From: Sphingomonas melonis | GTDB taxonomy: Bacteria; Pseudomonadota; Alphaproteobacteria; Sphingomonadales; Sphingomonadaceae | Length of the DNA stretch: 64,000 bases | Assembly (NCBI RefSeq): GCF_013409985.1 | Contig: NZ_JACCBY010000002.1 | Location: 310,001-374,000 of the forward strand | Direction: 5' to 3' | Shown here: positions 47,646-56,354 of the stretch, piece after piece | Layout of the letters: every line of letters begins with the position of its first letter | Position numbering within the stretch: position 1 is the first letter of the stretch | Made by a program: the position numbers and the translations under genes | Notes under the pieces: generated by a model | What the model was told of the DNA's origin: nothing | The model's database searches: none | Seen by the model: the letters and a program-made list of their open reading frames with translations, nothing else

Positions 47646-48929
47646 TCAATCCTCCGCGATCTGGCTATGCGCCTGGGTGTCGCGCATGCACCAATAGGTG
47701 ATCAGCGATACCGCGATCATGGCGGTGACGTACCAGTAGAAGGCCCGCTCCATGTCGGCGTCCTTGAGCCAGAGCGCGACATATTCCGCCGTGCCGCCGA
47801 ACGCCGTGTTCGCCAACGCATAGGGCAGCGCGACGCCGAGCGCGCGGATATGCGCTGGGAACAACTCCGCCTTCACCACCGCATTGATCGCGGTGTAGCC
47901 GGTCACGATCACGAGCGCGGTCATCACCAGCACGAAGGCAACGACAGGGTTCTTGACCGTCTCCAGCGCGGTGAAGATCGGCGCGGTCGCCAGCACGCCG
48001 GCGATGCCGAAGCCGATCATCAGCGGCCGGCGGCCGATCCGGTCGGACAGCGCCCCCGCCAGCGGCTGCAACGCCGCGTAGAGCGCGAGCGCGCCAGTCA
48101 TCACCCAGGTCGCGGTCTCGCGGCTGAACCCGCTGGTGTTGACCAGGAACTTCTGCATGTACGTGGTATAGGCATAGAAGGCGAGCGTGCCGCCGGCAGT
48201 GAGCAGCACCACCGTCGCCGCCTGCCGCGGATGTTTCGAGAAGAGCAGCCAGCCGCTCGACTTGGGTTTGTCCTTGGCGTTGGTGAACGCCTCGGTCTCC
48301 ATCAGTCCGCGGCGGATGCGGAAGACGACGATCGCGAGCAGGCCGCCGAGCGCGAACGGCAGGCGCCAGCCCCATTGCTCCAGCTGCCCCTCGCTCAGCA
48401 CGCCCTGCAACAGCAGCAGCGTGAACAGCGCGAGCAACTGACCGGCGATCAGCGTGACATATTGAAACGACGAGAAGAAGCCGCGCCGGTTCTTGCCCGC
48501 CATCTCCGACAGATAGACTGCGCTCGCGCCATATTCGCCGCCGACCGACAGACCCTGCATCAGCCGCGCGAACACGAGCAACGCCGGCGCTCCCCAGCCG
48601 ATCGTCTCGTAGCTCGGGCACACCGCGATCAGGAACGCGCCGGCGCACATCAGCGTCACCGACAAGGTCAGCCCCGCCTTGCGGCCGTGGCGGTCGGCGT
48701 AGATGCCCATGATCCACGCGCCGATCGGCCGCATGACGAAGCCGACCGCGAACACCGCGGCGGTGTTGAGCAATTGCGCGGTCGGATCGCCCTTCGGAAA
48801 GAAGTGCGGAGCGAAATAGAGGCCGAAGGCGGAATAGACGTACCAGTCGAACCATTCGACCAGATTGCCCGCCGAGCCGCCGAGGATCGACTTGAGCCGC
48901 CCCGCCGGCACCGCCGCCGCGCCGCTCAT
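47646..48929 (-). CDS. MFS transporter, metabolite:H+ symporter (KgtP-like)
   Basis: This 427-aa twelve-helix transporter has the MFS loop motif GIYADRHGRKAG (about 75-86) and a second, related loop LSDRIGRRPLM near residue 290. It also has the symporter-type N-terminus GGSAGNLVEWFDWYVYSAFGLYFAPHFFP (in two parts), typical of the alpha-ketoglutarate/proline-betaine permease group (KgtP, ProP-like). Substrate is not certain. Its ATG overlaps the stop of the M3 peptidase gene upstream (ATGA), suggesting uptake of a product, but this is only a positional hint. Confidence 0.9.
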   Translation of the reverse strand: MSGAAAVPAGRLKSILGGSAGNLVEWFDWYVYSAFGLYFAPHFFPKGDPTAQLLNTAAVFAVGFVMRPIGAWIMGIYADRHGRKAGLTLSVTLMCAGAFLIAVCPSYETIGWGAPALLVFARLMQGLSVGGEYGASAVYLSEMAGKNRRGFFSSFQYVTLIAGQLLALFTLLLLQGVLSEGQLEQWGWRLPFALGGLLAIVVFRIRRGLMETEAFTNAKDKPKSSGWLLFSKHPRQAATVVLLTAGGTLAFYAYTTYMQKFLVNTSGFSRETATWVMTGALALYAALQPLAGALSDRIGRRPLMIGFGIAGVLATAPIFTALETVKNPVVAFVLVMTALVIVTGYTAINAVVKAELFPAHIRALGVALPYALANTAFGGTAEYVALWLKDADMERAFYWYVTAMIAVSLITYWCMRDTQAHSQIAED

Positions 48930-51055
48930 TTGGCGGCTCCGGTGGCGAAGCCGCGCTTGCGCAGCAATGCGTTGACGTCGGGGTCACGACCGCGGAACGC
49001 GCGATAGGCTTCGGCGCGGTCGGTCTCGTTGCCGGTCGACAGCAGGATCCTGGCGAAGCGGTCGGCGGTCGCCTTGTCCCACGGGCTGCCCGCCTCCTCG
49101 AACGCGGCGAACGTGTCGGCGTCCATCGTCTCCGACCAGAGGTAGCTGTAATAGCCCGCCGAATAACTGTCCGACGAGAAGAGGTGATTGAACTGCGGCA
49201 GGCGGTGCCGCATCACGATCTGCTTCGGCATGCCGATCTCGGCGAGCGTCTTGCGTTCGAACGCGTCCGGATCGACGATCCCGTCCGCCACCGTATGCAG
49301 CTTCATGTCGACGATTGCCGAGGACAGATATTCGGTGGTGGCGAAGCCCTGGTTGAACGTCTTCGACGCCTCGATCTTGTCGAGCAGCGCCTGCGGCATC
49401 GCGGCGCCGGTCTGGTAATGGCGCGCATATTTGTCGAGCACGTCGCGGGTGAGCAGCCAATGCTCGTTCACCTGGCTGGGATATTCGACGAAGTCGCGCG
49501 GCGTGCCGGCAAGGCCGGGATAGGTGACGTTCTGCAGCATCGCGTGGATCGCGTGGCCGAATTCGTGGAACAGCGTCTGCGCGTCGTCGAGGCTGATCAG
49601 GATCGGTTCGCCCTTGGCACCCTTCGCGAAATTGTTGTTGTTCGATGACAGCACCGTCTGCGCCGGCGCCAGGTTGCGCTGGTTCCGATAGGTGTTGGCC
49701 CAGGCGCCCGAGCGCTTGCCGGTTCGCGCGAAATCGTCGCGGTAGAACAGGCCGACTTCCTTGCCGTTGCGATCGGTGACGTGCCAGACGCGCATGTTCG
49801 GCTCGAACACCGGAACGGTGCCGGTGATCTCCTTGAAGTTGAGGCCGTACAGCCGATTGGCGGCGTAGAGCGAGCCCTGGATGATGTTGTTGAGCTCGAA
49901 ATACGGCTTCAGCTGCGCCTGATCGAGGTCGTAGCGCGCCTTACGGACCTGCTCCTGATAGAAGCGGTAATCCCATGGCTCGATGGTGATCTTCGCGCCG
50001 CTCTTGTCGGCGATCGCCTGCATGTCGCGGACCTCTTCGCCGACGCGTGCCTTGGCGGCGGGCCAGACGCGCAGCATCAGGTCCATTGCCGCGGCGGGCG
50101 TCTTGGCCATCGTGTCCTGCATCCGCCAGTCGGCATGCGTCTTGAAGCCGAGCAGATGCGCACGGTCGGCACGCAATTTGACGATCTGCGCGATCACCGC
50201 ATTGGTATCGTTCGCATCGCCATTGTCGCCGCGGTTGGTGAAGGCGCGCCACACCTTCTCGCGCAGGTCGCGGTTGCTGGCGAAGGTGAGGACGGGATCG
50301 ACCGCGGAACGCGTGTTGACGATCGCCCAGCCGGTCTGGCCGCGTTCGGCGGCGGCAGCCTTGGCGACCGCCTTGACGCTGTCGGGGACCCCGGCGAGCT
50401 GCGCCTCGTCGGTGACGAGGATCGCGGTCCCCTCGTCGGCAAGCAGGCGCTTGGAGAAGTCGCTGAACGCGCTCGCCAGCTGCTGGTTATAGGCCGAAAG
50501 CTGCGCCTTCTGCGTGGCATTCAGCTTGGCGCCCTGACGCACGTAGCTGTCGTAGGTGCGCGTCACCAGCCGCTGCTGCTGCGCGTCGAGCTTGGCGCGC
50601 GCCGCGTAGACCGCCTCGATGCGCGCGAAGAGCTTAGGATCGAAGGTGATCGCGTCCGACGCGGCGGCGAACTTGGGCGACCATTCGCGGTCGAGCGCCT
50701 GATAGGCGGGTGTGTTCATATTGCCGGTCATCACGCCGAACAGCGTCATCACCCGACCATAGCGCTGGCCGGCAAGCTGCATCGGCACGAAGGTGTTGGC
50801 GAAGGTCGGGACAGCGGGATTGTCGGCGATCCGTCGGTAATCGGCGGCACGCTCGGCAAGCGCCGCCTCGAACGCCGCAGGGAACAGCTCGGGCTTGACC
50901 TGGTCCCAGGGCGGCACGCCGCCATAGGGGCCGGTCCATTCGGCGAGCAGCGGGTTGCTCGCGGGCGCCTGCGCCAGGGCATCGGTGGCGATCAGCGTCC
51001 CGGCGCCTGCGACGAGCGGCAGGCCGAAGGCGGTGGCGACGAGGAATTGCAGCAA
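48926..51055 (-). CDS. M3-family metallopeptidase (dipeptidyl carboxypeptidase-like)
   Basis: This 709-aa zinc peptidase has an N-terminal signal peptide (MLQFLVATAFGLPLVAGAG). The catalytic HEFGH is at 497-501 (LFHEFGHAIHAML), followed by the third Zn ligand region in EYPSQVNEHWL. It belongs to the Dcp group, which removes C-terminal dipeptides. An exported form in the periplasm is common in Sphingomonadales. The downstream MFS gene is coupled to it. It starts about 250 bases after a small Crp-linked gene on the same strand but has its own gap, so likely its own promoter. Confidence 0.92.
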   Translation of the reverse strand: MLQFLVATAFGLPLVAGAGTLIATDALAQAPASNPLLAEWTGPYGGVPPWDQVKPELFPAAFEAALAERAADYRRIADNPAVPTFANTFVPMQLAGQRYGRVMTLFGVMTGNMNTPAYQALDREWSPKFAAASDAITFDPKLFARIEAVYAARAKLDAQQQRLVTRTYDSYVRQGAKLNATQKAQLSAYNQQLASAFSDFSKRLLADEGTAILVTDEAQLAGVPDSVKAVAKAAAAERGQTGWAIVNTRSAVDPVLTFASNRDLREKVWRAFTNRGDNGDANDTNAVIAQIVKLRADRAHLLGFKTHADWRMQDTMAKTPAAAMDLMLRVWPAAKARVGEEVRDMQAIADKSGAKITIEPWDYRFYQEQVRKARYDLDQAQLKPYFELNNIIQGSLYAANRLYGLNFKEITGTVPVFEPNMRVWHVTDRNGKEVGLFYRDDFARTGKRSGAWANTYRNQRNLAPAQTVLSSNNNNFAKGAKGEPILISLDDAQTLFHEFGHAIHAMLQNVTYPGLAGTPRDFVEYPSQVNEHWLLTRDVLDKYARHYQTGAAMPQALLDKIEASKTFNQGFATTEYLSSAIVDMKLHTVADGIVDPDAFERKTLAEIGMPKQIVMRHRLPQFNHLFSSDSYSAGYYSYLWSETMDADTFAAFEEAGSPWDKATADRFARILLSTGNETDRAEAYRAFRGRDPDVNALLRKRGFATGAAK

Positions 51056-51106
51056 GATGGTCTCCGGATCGTTCAGCGACCCACCATAACCGCTGATCCG
51101 GTCACG

Positions 51107-51304
51107 TCACCCCGGCTGATGCGCCTGCGCCTCATGCACCGCGGCGAGCAGGCGTCGCCCCGTCTCCGCAGCGGCGGCGGGCGTCATCGCCACGGCGACG
51201 CCACCGGGGCCGTCGAGCAGCACCTGGCCATTTTCCACCGACACCCGGCCCGCGTCGGTATTTACCGGATAGGGACGCCCGTCCCGCTCGTCGTCCGGCG
51301 TCAT
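51107..51304 (-). CDS. 65-aa conserved-looking protein coupled to the Crp/Fnr gene
   Basis: I do not recognise this protein. It begins MTPDDERDGRPYPVNTD and has an alternation of beta-like (GRVSVENGQVLLDGPGGVAVAM) and helical (TPAAAAETGRRLLAAVHEAQ) parts, with no membrane segment. Its ATG overlaps the Crp/Fnr stop as ATGA. Being coupled to a regulator suggests it modulates or is controlled by it, but that is inference. Confidence 0.6.
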   Translation of the reverse strand: MTPDDERDGRPYPVNTDAGRVSVENGQVLLDGPGGVAVAMTPAAAAETGRRLLAAVHEAQAHQPG

Positions 51305-52083
51305 CCTGTTTTCCAAACGCCGAAATCCGAATAGAGGTAATCGCTGGCGAACTCCGCGGCAGCGCACAGACCGGCGTGGTTGAGGATCTCGACGCGGCCG
51401 CTCTTGAAGGTGAGCAGATTGCGCTCGCGCAACGTACGCAGCGTCCGGTTGACGTGGACGCCGGTGAGCCCGCAGGCCTCGGCGAGGTCGGGCTGGGTGA
51501 GCGGCAGGTCGAACTGGCCATCGCGCGCCAATCCGACCATCTCAAGCCGCGCATACAGTTCGCAGAAGAAATGGGCCAGCCGGCCCTCGGCGCCGAGCCG
51601 GCCGAGGCGGAAGATCCATTCGCGATGCATCGCCGCATCGATCAGGGTCGCGAACCACAGGAAGCGGGTCAGCGACGGATGACGTTCGGTGATGCCGACC
51701 AAAGTCTGGTGATCGAACAGCGCCATCTTGACCGGCCCGAGCGTCCCGACATCGTGATCGAGCCGCCCGGTCGGAAAGCCGTGCAGATCGACGAAGTCAC
51801 CCGGAATGTGCACGGATACGAGCTGCCGATAGCCCTCGCGGTCGTCCATGTAACGCGTCACATAGCCCTCGATCAGCATCATGCTGGTATCGACCGGCTC
51901 GCCCCGCCGAACGAGGTGGTGACGGGCGGGGTAATGCTTCACGGACGTCGCCGAGTCCTCGAGCACCCGCCGTTCTTCTGGCGTCATCCGCAACCGGCCG
52001 CGCCCCATCAGGAACCGGCCGGTACGCGGATAGTTTGCGATATCCGAATGGGTCGGATCGCTGTCTGTTGGATCGTCTCTCAT
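51301..52083 (-). CDS. Crp/Fnr-family transcription regulator
   Basis: This 260-aa protein has a cyclic-nucleotide-binding-like sensor domain (about 45-160) with FVDLHGFPTGR, a long dimer helix, and a C-terminal winged helix with LTQPDLAEACGLTGVHVNRTLRTL (about 205-228). The recognition helix reads GVHVNR, not the FNR-type E..SR, and no N-terminal cysteine cluster is present. So it is not a classic oxygen-sensing FNR and may not use the FNR-like boxes nearby. The start is ATG 52083. It lies 46 bases downstream of the glycan operon on the same strand and may be co-transcribed with it. Confidence 0.85.
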   Translation of the reverse strand: MRDDPTDSDPTHSDIANYPRTGRFLMGRGRLRMTPEERRVLEDSATSVKHYPARHHLVRRGEPVDTSMMLIEGYVTRYMDDREGYRQLVSVHIPGDFVDLHGFPTGRLDHDVGTLGPVKMALFDHQTLVGITERHPSLTRFLWFATLIDAAMHREWIFRLGRLGAEGRLAHFFCELYARLEMVGLARDGQFDLPLTQPDLAEACGLTGVHVNRTLRTLRERNLLTFKSGRVEILNHAGLCAAAEFASDYLYSDFGVWKTG

Positions 52084-52129
52084 CAATGCACTCTAACACG
52101 GTTCGGTGGCGTAACGTTCCATCGCCGGC

Positions 52130-54169
52130 TCATTCCGCCGCGAAAGCCAGACCCGCAGGCGCGCCGATCTCGGTCGCGAACCATGCGCAGGTGCGCGCCA
52201 GCCCGTCGTCGAGCGCGACGCGCGGCGTCCAGCCGAGCACCGCCTGCGCGCGCGTGATATCGGGGCGGCGGCGCCGCGGATCATCGACGGGCAACGGACG
52301 GTGGACGATATCGGCGGTGCTGCCGGTCAGCGCCACGACCTGTCGGAGCAGCTCGTTGATCGTCATCTCGTTGGGATTGCCGAGGTTGACCGGCTCCATG
52401 CCATCGAAGTCGGCATCCATCAGCGCGATGAGCCCGGCGACGAGATCGGCGACATAGCAGAAGCTGCGCGTCTGGCTGCCGTCGCCGTAGAGCGTGATCG
52501 GTTCGCCCGACAGCGCCTGACAGATCAGGTTGGAGACGACGCGGCCATCATCGGGGTTCATGTTGGGGCCGTAGGTGTTGAAGATCCGCGCGACGCGCAC
52601 GTCTGCACGCTTCATGCGCGCAAAGTCGAAGGTGAGCGCCTCGGCGGCGCGCTTGCCCTCGTCGTAACAGGCGCGCGGACCGGTGCAATTCACCGAGCCG
52701 CGATAGCTTTCCTGCTGCGGGTGATGTTCGGGATCGCCATAGACCTCGCTGGTCGAGGTCAGCAGGAACCGCGCGCCATGCGCCTCCGCCAGGCGGAGCA
52801 GCTGGCTGGTGCCGACGACGTTGGTGAGCATCGTATGTTCGGGATCGGCCTGATATTGCGGCGGCGAGGCGGCACAGGCGAGATTGTAGACGCGATCGTA
52901 GCGCCGTTCGGTCACCGCCGCGGGCAGCGTCTCGATGACATCGGCCTGGACGAAGGTGAAATGGGGATGCTCCTCGAGCGCCGCGAGGTTCGACGGGCGT
53001 GAGGTCTGGAGATTGTCGACGCAGACGACATGCTCGCCCCGGTCGAGCAGCGCCTTGCACAGGTGCGAGCCGATGAAGCCGGCCCCCCCGGCGACGAGGG
53101 TGGAGACGGGACGATCGGTCATGGCATGGCTTTCGAGAAGATGCGCTTCGAGTTGCGCGGCGCGGGTGTCGGCACCGTGTTCGGTGAGCACGCGTGTCCG
53201 TGCCGCCCGGCCGAGCGCCGCGGCATCGCGGTCGAGCGCCGCGATGACATCGGCGGTGGTGTCGGCAAGAATGATCTCGCGGCCGTCGTCGAGGATCGCG
53301 TCGAGCCCGTCCCAGCGGTCCGAGATGATCGGCGTGCCGCAGGCCGCCGCCTCGAACAATCGCACCGACGGCGACCAGCCGGCCGCGATCATGTCGGCGC
53401 GCGTGACGTTGAGCGTGAAGCGCGAGGCCGAGTAGAAAGCGGCATGGTCGGCGGGCGGCAGATGCTCGATCCGCTCGACGTTCGCAGGCCAGTCGAGGTC
53501 CGCGGGATATTGCGGGCCGGCGACGGCGAAGCGGCGCTGCGGCTGCGCCCGGGCGACATCAATCAGCAGGCGGGTGAGCGTCGGCTGACGGTCGTCGCTA
53601 TAGGTACCCAGATAGCTGAGGTCCCAGCGCTGTGGCACGACGAGCGGCCGATAGGCGTCGGTGTCGACCGAGCAATAGAGCGCGCGCGCCGCGGGTGAGC
53701 CGAACTGGCGTTCGAGCCGGTCGAGCGTTGGGCCGCCGGTGAAGCTGAGATAGACGTCATAGCCAGGGATGATGTCCGGCGAGAGATATTCGAAGTCGCC
53801 GCGTTCCAGCTTGGCGAGCGTCACCGGCGTGTCGATGTCGTAGAAGGCGGTGGTGCCCCTCGCCTGCGCCTGGACGTAGCGGCCAACCGCGACACCTTCG
53901 GGAACGTAGGAGCCGACGATCACCGCATCGGCTGCCGCGATCTGCGGCTGCCAGCGGGTGAGGTCGTCGAGGTCGCGATAGTAAGCGAGCGTGCAGAAGT
54001 CGGGATCGACCAGGTCGCGGTGGTCGCCGGCATACCATGGCACCTCCCGCTCCAGGAACAGGATGTCGTGGCCGCGCGCCGCGAACGCCTTGAGCAGCGC
54101 GCGGAAGGTGGTGGCGTGGCCGTTGCCCCAGGACGAACCGAGGCTGAGGCCGAGGACGACGAGCCTCAT
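52130..54169 (-). CDS. Fusion of CgeB-like glycosyltransferase and UDP-glucuronate decarboxylase
   Basis: This 679-aa chain joins two enzymes. Residues 1 to about 345 are a CgeB/DUF3880-type glycosyltransferase (MRLVVLGLSLGSSWGNGHAT, SVRLFEAAACGTPIISDRW). Residues 350 to 679 are a UDP-glucuronate decarboxylase (UDP-xylose synthase): GGAGFIGSHL (361-370), TSTSEVYGDP, YDEGKRAAE with the Tyr/Lys pair, and NTYGPNMNPDDGRVVS. It would make UDP-xylose from UDP-glucuronate and perhaps transfer sugar. Met350 (ATG at 53122) could also serve as an internal start for the decarboxylase alone, though its ribosome site is weak. It is the last gene of a 4-base-overlap operon. Confidence 0.9.
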   Translation of the reverse strand: MRLVVLGLSLGSSWGNGHATTFRALLKAFAARGHDILFLEREVPWYAGDHRDLVDPDFCTLAYYRDLDDLTRWQPQIAAADAVIVGSYVPEGVAVGRYVQAQARGTTAFYDIDTPVTLAKLERGDFEYLSPDIIPGYDVYLSFTGGPTLDRLERQFGSPAARALYCSVDTDAYRPLVVPQRWDLSYLGTYSDDRQPTLTRLLIDVARAQPQRRFAVAGPQYPADLDWPANVERIEHLPPADHAAFYSASRFTLNVTRADMIAAGWSPSVRLFEAAACGTPIISDRWDGLDAILDDGREIILADTTADVIAALDRDAAALGRAARTRVLTEHGADTRAAQLEAHLLESHAMTDRPVSTLVAGGAGFIGSHLCKALLDRGEHVVCVDNLQTSRPSNLAALEEHPHFTFVQADVIETLPAAVTERRYDRVYNLACAASPPQYQADPEHTMLTNVVGTSQLLRLAEAHGARFLLTSTSEVYGDPEHHPQQESYRGSVNCTGPRACYDEGKRAAEALTFDFARMKRADVRVARIFNTYGPNMNPDDGRVVSNLICQALSGEPITLYGDGSQTRSFCYVADLVAGLIALMDADFDGMEPVNLGNPNEMTINELLRQVVALTGSTADIVHRPLPVDDPRRRRPDITRAQAVLGWTPRVALDDGLARTCAWFATEIGAPAGLAFAAE

Positions 54170-55248
54170 GCCAGCTGCCTCGCACGATGGGCCTGGAACA
54201 GGGCGTCGACCTGCTCGGCGCGCAGGTCATAGGTGTGCTCGGCGAGGACACGGGCGAGCGCGGCCTGGCCGATCGCCTCGGCGCGCGCCGGGGTAAGCGC
54301 GGCGAGATGCTCGGCGACGTCCTGACCGTCGCGGGCGACGAGCACCTCGCGGTCGGGGATCAAGAACTGCTCGATCCCCTCCCAGGCATCGGTGATCAGG
54401 CAGGCGGCGGCGCCCGCCGCCTCGAACACGCGGGTCGCCGGTGAGAAACCGATGTGCGCCATGCTGTCGCGTGCGACGTTGAGCACCGCGCGCGGCGTGC
54501 AGTTGAAGGCGTTGTGCTCGGCGGTATAGACGTGGCCACGGTGGCGGACGTTCGCCGGCATCGCCTTGCTCTCCCAGCCGTTGCCGCCGATCAGGAAGCT
54601 CTGACCGGGCAATTGCGCGGCGGGTCTCAGGAAGAACTCCTCGACCCGCGCCTCACGGTCGGGCAGGCGGTTGCCGAGGAAGGCGAGGTCGCAGGCGAAG
54701 CGCTCGTCGCGCGGCACCGGATGATGCGTCTCGGGATCGAGCGCATTGTAGACCGGGATGCAGCGCGCCGCGCCGAAGCCGGTATAGGCGTCGATCACCG
54801 GCGGGCCGCCGCCATAGGTCAGCACCATGTCGAGATCAGGCAGCGCGCGCAGCACGGGGTGGGAGGCATCGGCGCGCATCTCGTCGAGCGTCGCGGCGGC
54901 ATCCACATCCCAGAAGATCTTGAGCGCATCGGGCCGGGCATGGCGGAGAATGCCGTCGAGCAGTTCCGCATCGAAGACGCCGACGCCATTGGCCTTGACG
55001 ACGATGTCGGCTGCCGCTGCCTCGGTGAGGACGGCGGTCATCGCCTCGATCGTAGCGGGGTAGACGACCGACCGCGCATAGGGCGGCGGTTCGATGTCGC
55101 GGTGCTGCTGGCGATCGAACGCGTCGGGCTCGTAGAAGGTGATCTCATAGCCGCGGGCGTGCAGCGCCTTCAGGATGCCGCGGTAATAGGTGGCCGCGCC
55201 GTTCCAGTAACTGGACACGAGGCTGGAACCGTAAAAGGCGATCTTCAT
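54166..55248 (-). CDS. CgeB-like glycosyltransferase
   Basis: This 360-aa protein resembles CgeB/DUF3880-type glycosyltransferases: N-terminal Rossmann MKIAFYGSSLVSSYWNGAAT, a central sugar-side region, and the C-terminal motif THIGFSPATRVFEAAGAAACLITDAWEG variant (SMAHIGFSPATRVFEAAGAA) that binds the nucleotide. A duplicated N-terminal motif SSLVSSYWNGAATYYRGI matches the one in the adjacent fusion gene (GSSWGNGHATTFRAL), so the two proteins are related. It overlaps both neighbours by 4 bases (ATGA). Donor and acceptor are unknown. Confidence 0.85.
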   Translation of the reverse strand: MKIAFYGSSLVSSYWNGAATYYRGILKALHARGYEITFYEPDAFDRQQHRDIEPPPYARSVVYPATIEAMTAVLTEAAAADIVVKANGVGVFDAELLDGILRHARPDALKIFWDVDAAATLDEMRADASHPVLRALPDLDMVLTYGGGPPVIDAYTGFGAARCIPVYNALDPETHHPVPRDERFACDLAFLGNRLPDREARVEEFFLRPAAQLPGQSFLIGGNGWESKAMPANVRHRGHVYTAEHNAFNCTPRAVLNVARDSMAHIGFSPATRVFEAAGAAACLITDAWEGIEQFLIPDREVLVARDGQDVAEHLAALTPARAEAIGQAALARVLAEHTYDLRAEQVDALFQAHRARQLA

Positions 55249-56354
55249 GCCGCGTCCTCCCGGACAATCGAGCGGAGCCCGGCGACGATGGCGAGCAGCT
55301 CGTCGACCCGATGCGCGCAGGTATGGCGGGCGAGGATGGTCTCGCGGCCCGAGGCGACGAGCGCCGCCCTCAACCCGCTATCCTCTCGTATATCGCGCAG
55401 CGCGCGGGTCATCGCCTCGCCCGAGCGGACCATGAGGAAGTCCTCGCCGTCGCGGAACAGCCCCTCGCTGTCCTGCCACGGCGCGGACACCAGCGGAATG
55501 CCGCAGGCAAGCGCCTCGAACACGCGGATGGTGGGGATGCCGGGCAGGATCGTCGCATAATAGCGGCGCGGCACATGGACCGTCGCCAGCGCGCTGGCGA
55601 ACAGGCCCGGTGCGGCGGCATTGGGCGCCCAGCCGTGATAGCGCACGCCGTAGCGATCAAGCGTGTCGCGCGCCGATTGCGGGTAACGCACACCGTAGAT
55701 GTCGAGCGCGAGGCCGGCGGCGCGGCTCGGCTCGAACAGATAAGTTTCGAGTTCCTCGGTCCGCTCGCCGTCGCCCCAATTGCCGATCCAGACGAGGCCG
55801 TCGCGCGGCCCCTCCACCTCCGGCGGATGGAAGCGGCGGATGTCGGCGGCCTCGTGCCACGTCCAGACGCGCCCGCCCCAGCCCCAGCCGCGATAGACCT
55901 CGCTCAGCGTCTCGCCGAACGCGAGGATGCCGTCATAGCCGGACAGGTCGTAGGCGCGCATCTGTTCGGGTTCGCTGACCGCGCGATGGTGCGTGTCGTG
56001 GAACAGCAGCGTCCACGGCGCCCCCGTCTTGCGCAGGCGGCCGATCCCGGCGACGAGATCGTGATCGTTCCACTCGTGGACGAGGACGAGGTCGGCGCCG
56101 TCGACCATCGCTGCGACATCGGCACCGACGGGATAGCTGACCGAGCCCAGCTCGGGATAAGCGGCGCGATAGGCGTCGAGCCCCTCGGACCCGTGATCGG
56201 CCACGAGATTGGTCAGGCTCCACGCATTCTCGGGCGCGTAGACGCGCACGTCATGCCCGCGCGCGATCAGGTCGCTGAGCACGCCGCGCAGGAAATGCGC
56301 ATTGCCGTGGTTCCAGCAGGAGACGAGGCTGTGGGTGAAATAGACGATCTTCAT
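55245..56354 (-). CDS. CgeB-like glycosyltransferase 2
   Basis: This 369-aa protein starts MKIVYFTHSLVSCWNHGNAH, the same N-terminal pattern as the other two CgeB-like domains. It continues with LILVHEWNDHDL-like LVLVHEWNDHDLVAG, and the C-terminal IPTIRVFEALACGIPLVSAPWQDSEGLF (in two parts), which is the typical nucleotide-sugar binding end. It overlaps the next gene by 4 bases. The three CgeB-like domains in a row suggest several sequential sugar transfers onto one carrier. Confidence 0.85.
   Translation of the reverse strand: MKIVYFTHSLVSCWNHGNAHFLRGVLSDLIARGHDVRVYAPENAWSLTNLVADHGSEGLDAYRAAYPELGSVSYPVGADVAAMVDGADLVLVHEWNDHDLVAGIGRLRKTGAPWTLLFHDTHHRAVSEPEQMRAYDLSGYDGILAFGETLSEVYRGWGWGGRVWTWHEAADIRRFHPPEVEGPRDGLVWIGNWGDGERTEELETYLFEPSRAAGLALDIYGVRYPQSARDTLDRYGVRYHGWAPNAAAPGLFASALATVHVPRRYYATILPGIPTIRVFEALACGIPLVSAPWQDSEGLFRDGEDFLMVRSGEAMTRALRDIREDSGLRAALVASGRETILARHTCAHRVDELLAIVAGLRSIVREDAA

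Noticed and set aside
51301..52083. The adjacent Crp/Fnr protein as the factor that binds the FNR-like boxes
   Set aside because: Its recognition helix lacks the FNR-type Glu and Ser and there is no Cys cluster, so direct binding to TTGAT-type boxes is not supported. Kept only as an open question.
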